From assembly GCA_017622115.1 (NCBI GenBank), contig JAGART010000021.1, positions 1 through 6,507 of the forward strand: DNA of 6,507 nucleotides, written 5' to 3'. The DNA comes from Clostridia bacterium (GTDB lineage: Bacteria > Bacillota > Clostridia > Christensenellales > UBA1242). Positions 5,966 to 6,507 of the stretch are shown here, one piece after another. A program made the position numbers and the translations under genes. The notes beneath the pieces were generated by a model, which had not been told where the DNA came from, did no database searches, and worked only from the letters and a program-made list of their open reading frames with translations. Every line of letters begins with the position of its first letter. Positions within the stretch are counted from its first letter, which is position 1.

Positions 5966-5973
5966 ATATTATT

Positions 5974-6210
5974 ATGTTAAGCGAAAATTTAAGAAAGTTA
6001 AGAATAATTAATAATCTAACACAACAAGCACTGGCAGATATTTTTTCTACAACAAGACAAAATATATCGCATTTAGAAAGTGGATACGTAGAGCCAAATA
6101 TCGAAATGTTAAAAAAATATTGTGTATATTTTAATGTAAATTGTGATGAATTACTTGAAATAGACCTACCTAAACAACGAAATGGTTTTTACAATAAAAC
6201 ATTTAAATAA
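5974..6210 (+). CDS. XRE/Cro-CI family transcriptional regulator
   Basis: A 78-residue protein made almost entirely of one HTH_3 (Cro/CI) domain, about residues 5-62. The pattern is clear: LRKLRIINNLTQQALAD (helices 1-2), then the recognition helix region TTRQNISHLESG (26-37), then EPNIEMLKKYCVYFNVNCDELL. A short basic tail follows (about 66-78), with no room for a ligand or membrane domain. Small single-domain members of this family usually act as dimeric DNA-binding repressors. No Shine-Dalgarno sequence precedes the ATG, and a candidate promoter would start transcription at or next to it, so the mRNA may be leaderless. Operator-like CTCAA-TTT-TTGAG sites upstream suggest that it controls both itself and the divergent B-repeat gene. 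No toxin-type partner is next to it on the same strand. Confidence 0.88.
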   Translation: MLSENLRKLRIINNLTQQALADIFSTTRQNISHLESGYVEPNIEMLKKYCVYFNVNCDELLEIDLPKQRNGFYNKTFK

Positions 6211-6215
6211 ACAAA

Positions 6216-6250
6216 AAAAGAGTAGAGAATAACAATTTCTCAACTCTTTT
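6216..6250. terminator. Bidirectional intrinsic terminator between the XRE gene and rplA
   Basis: AAAAGAGT-A-GAGAA (6216-6229) pairs with TTCTC-A-ACTCTTTT (6237-6250), with a single A/A mismatch and a 7-nt loop. Seven A's on the left (6213-6219) and T's on the right let it stop transcripts from both directions. It comes after the XRE stop codon (6210) and 17 bp past the end of rplA (6268). Confidence 0.8.
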
Positions 6251-6267
6251 ATTTTGCTAATTATAAA

Positions 6268-6507
6268 TTAGTTAGCGTTAATTTTAATTCCAGGGCCCAT
6301 AGTTACAGACATAACTACGCTCTTTAAGTAAGTACCCTTACTTGCAGATGGTTTTGCTCTAACGATTGCGTCCATAAGAGCAGAATAGTTTTCCATCAAT
6401 TTTTCAGCACCAAAGCTTACTTTTCCCATAGGACAGTGAACAATGTTGTCTTTGTCAAGACGGTATTCTACTTTACCTGCTTTAACATCAGCGATTGCTT
6501 TTGCTAC
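6268..6507 (-). CDS. rplA: 50S ribosomal protein L1, C-terminal part
   Basis: The last 79 codons of L1; the gene continues past the right edge. L1 forms the flexible stalk beside the E site of the 50S subunit, binds 23S rRNA, and in many bacteria represses its own operon. Recognisable family segments are [42 protein letters not shown] and [20 protein letters not shown]. The protein ends INAN at a TAA (6268-6270). A terminator follows directly and then an unrelated, oppositely transcribed regulator, so rplJ and rplL are not immediately downstream, although they often follow rplA. Confidence 0.97.
   Translation of the reverse strand, partial: VAKAIADVKAGKVEYRLDKDNIVHCPMGKVSFGAEKLMENYSALMDAIVRAKPSASKGTYLKSVVMSVTMGPGIKINAN

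Noticed and set aside
6257..6271. Perfect inverted repeat CTAATT-ATA-AATTAG overlapping the rplA stop codon.
   Set aside because: All but two pairs are A/T, there is no T-run, and a much better terminator lies directly beyond it; probably chance.

Overview
The window looks like a stretch of chromosome from an AT-rich, low-GC Gram-positive bacterium (Bacillota). Three things point there: strong AGGAGG-type ribosome binding sites, sigma-A-like promoters (TTGNNN/TATAAT with 16-18 bp spacers), and a long-form ribosome hibernation factor. The standard bacterial code fits, because TGA is used as a stop at 4921. An uncultured gut Clostridia-type genome would match the style, but the sequence does not fix the lineage.

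Layout: the left edge carries the first 30 codons of an ABC-type ATPase (minus strand, 1-91). It is divergent from a complete PLP-dependent alpha-oxoamine synthase that most resembles bacterial serine palmitoyltransferase (253-1446, plus). A two-way terminator separates that gene from a convergent four-helix membrane protein with an Asn/Gln-rich linker (1480-2304, minus). Next is an orphan 379-residue protein under a clear promoter of its own (2528-3667, plus). A second shared terminator lies between it and hpf (3709-4245, minus). Behind hpf are a small DUF4190-like membrane protein (4302-4802, minus) and a secreted or membrane-anchored protein with two divergent InlB B-repeats (4921-5868, minus). 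The last protein is divergent from a small XRE-family repressor (5974-6210, plus). The right edge is the C-terminal 79 codons of ribosomal protein L1, rplA (6268-6507, minus).

Most genes have their own promoter and terminator, so this is a row of single-gene units rather than one operon. Conserved, well-expressed genes (the synthase, hpf, rplA) favour CGT/CGC for arginine. The membrane protein and the orphan use mainly AGA, AGG or CGA and are visibly more AT-rich. No gene-free stretch exceeds 300 bases; the largest gaps (92-252 and 2305-2527) hold promoters. I see no RNA genes, insertion sequences or CRISPR repeats.

The two most interesting places are: (1) the 105-bp region between the B-repeat protein and the XRE regulator, where CTCAA-TTT-TTGAG operators sit inside and beside the promoters, suggesting an autoregulated repressor/surface-protein pair; and (2) the orphan protein at 2528-3667, whose motif order loosely recalls ADP-ribosyltransferase-like folds (a weak inference).
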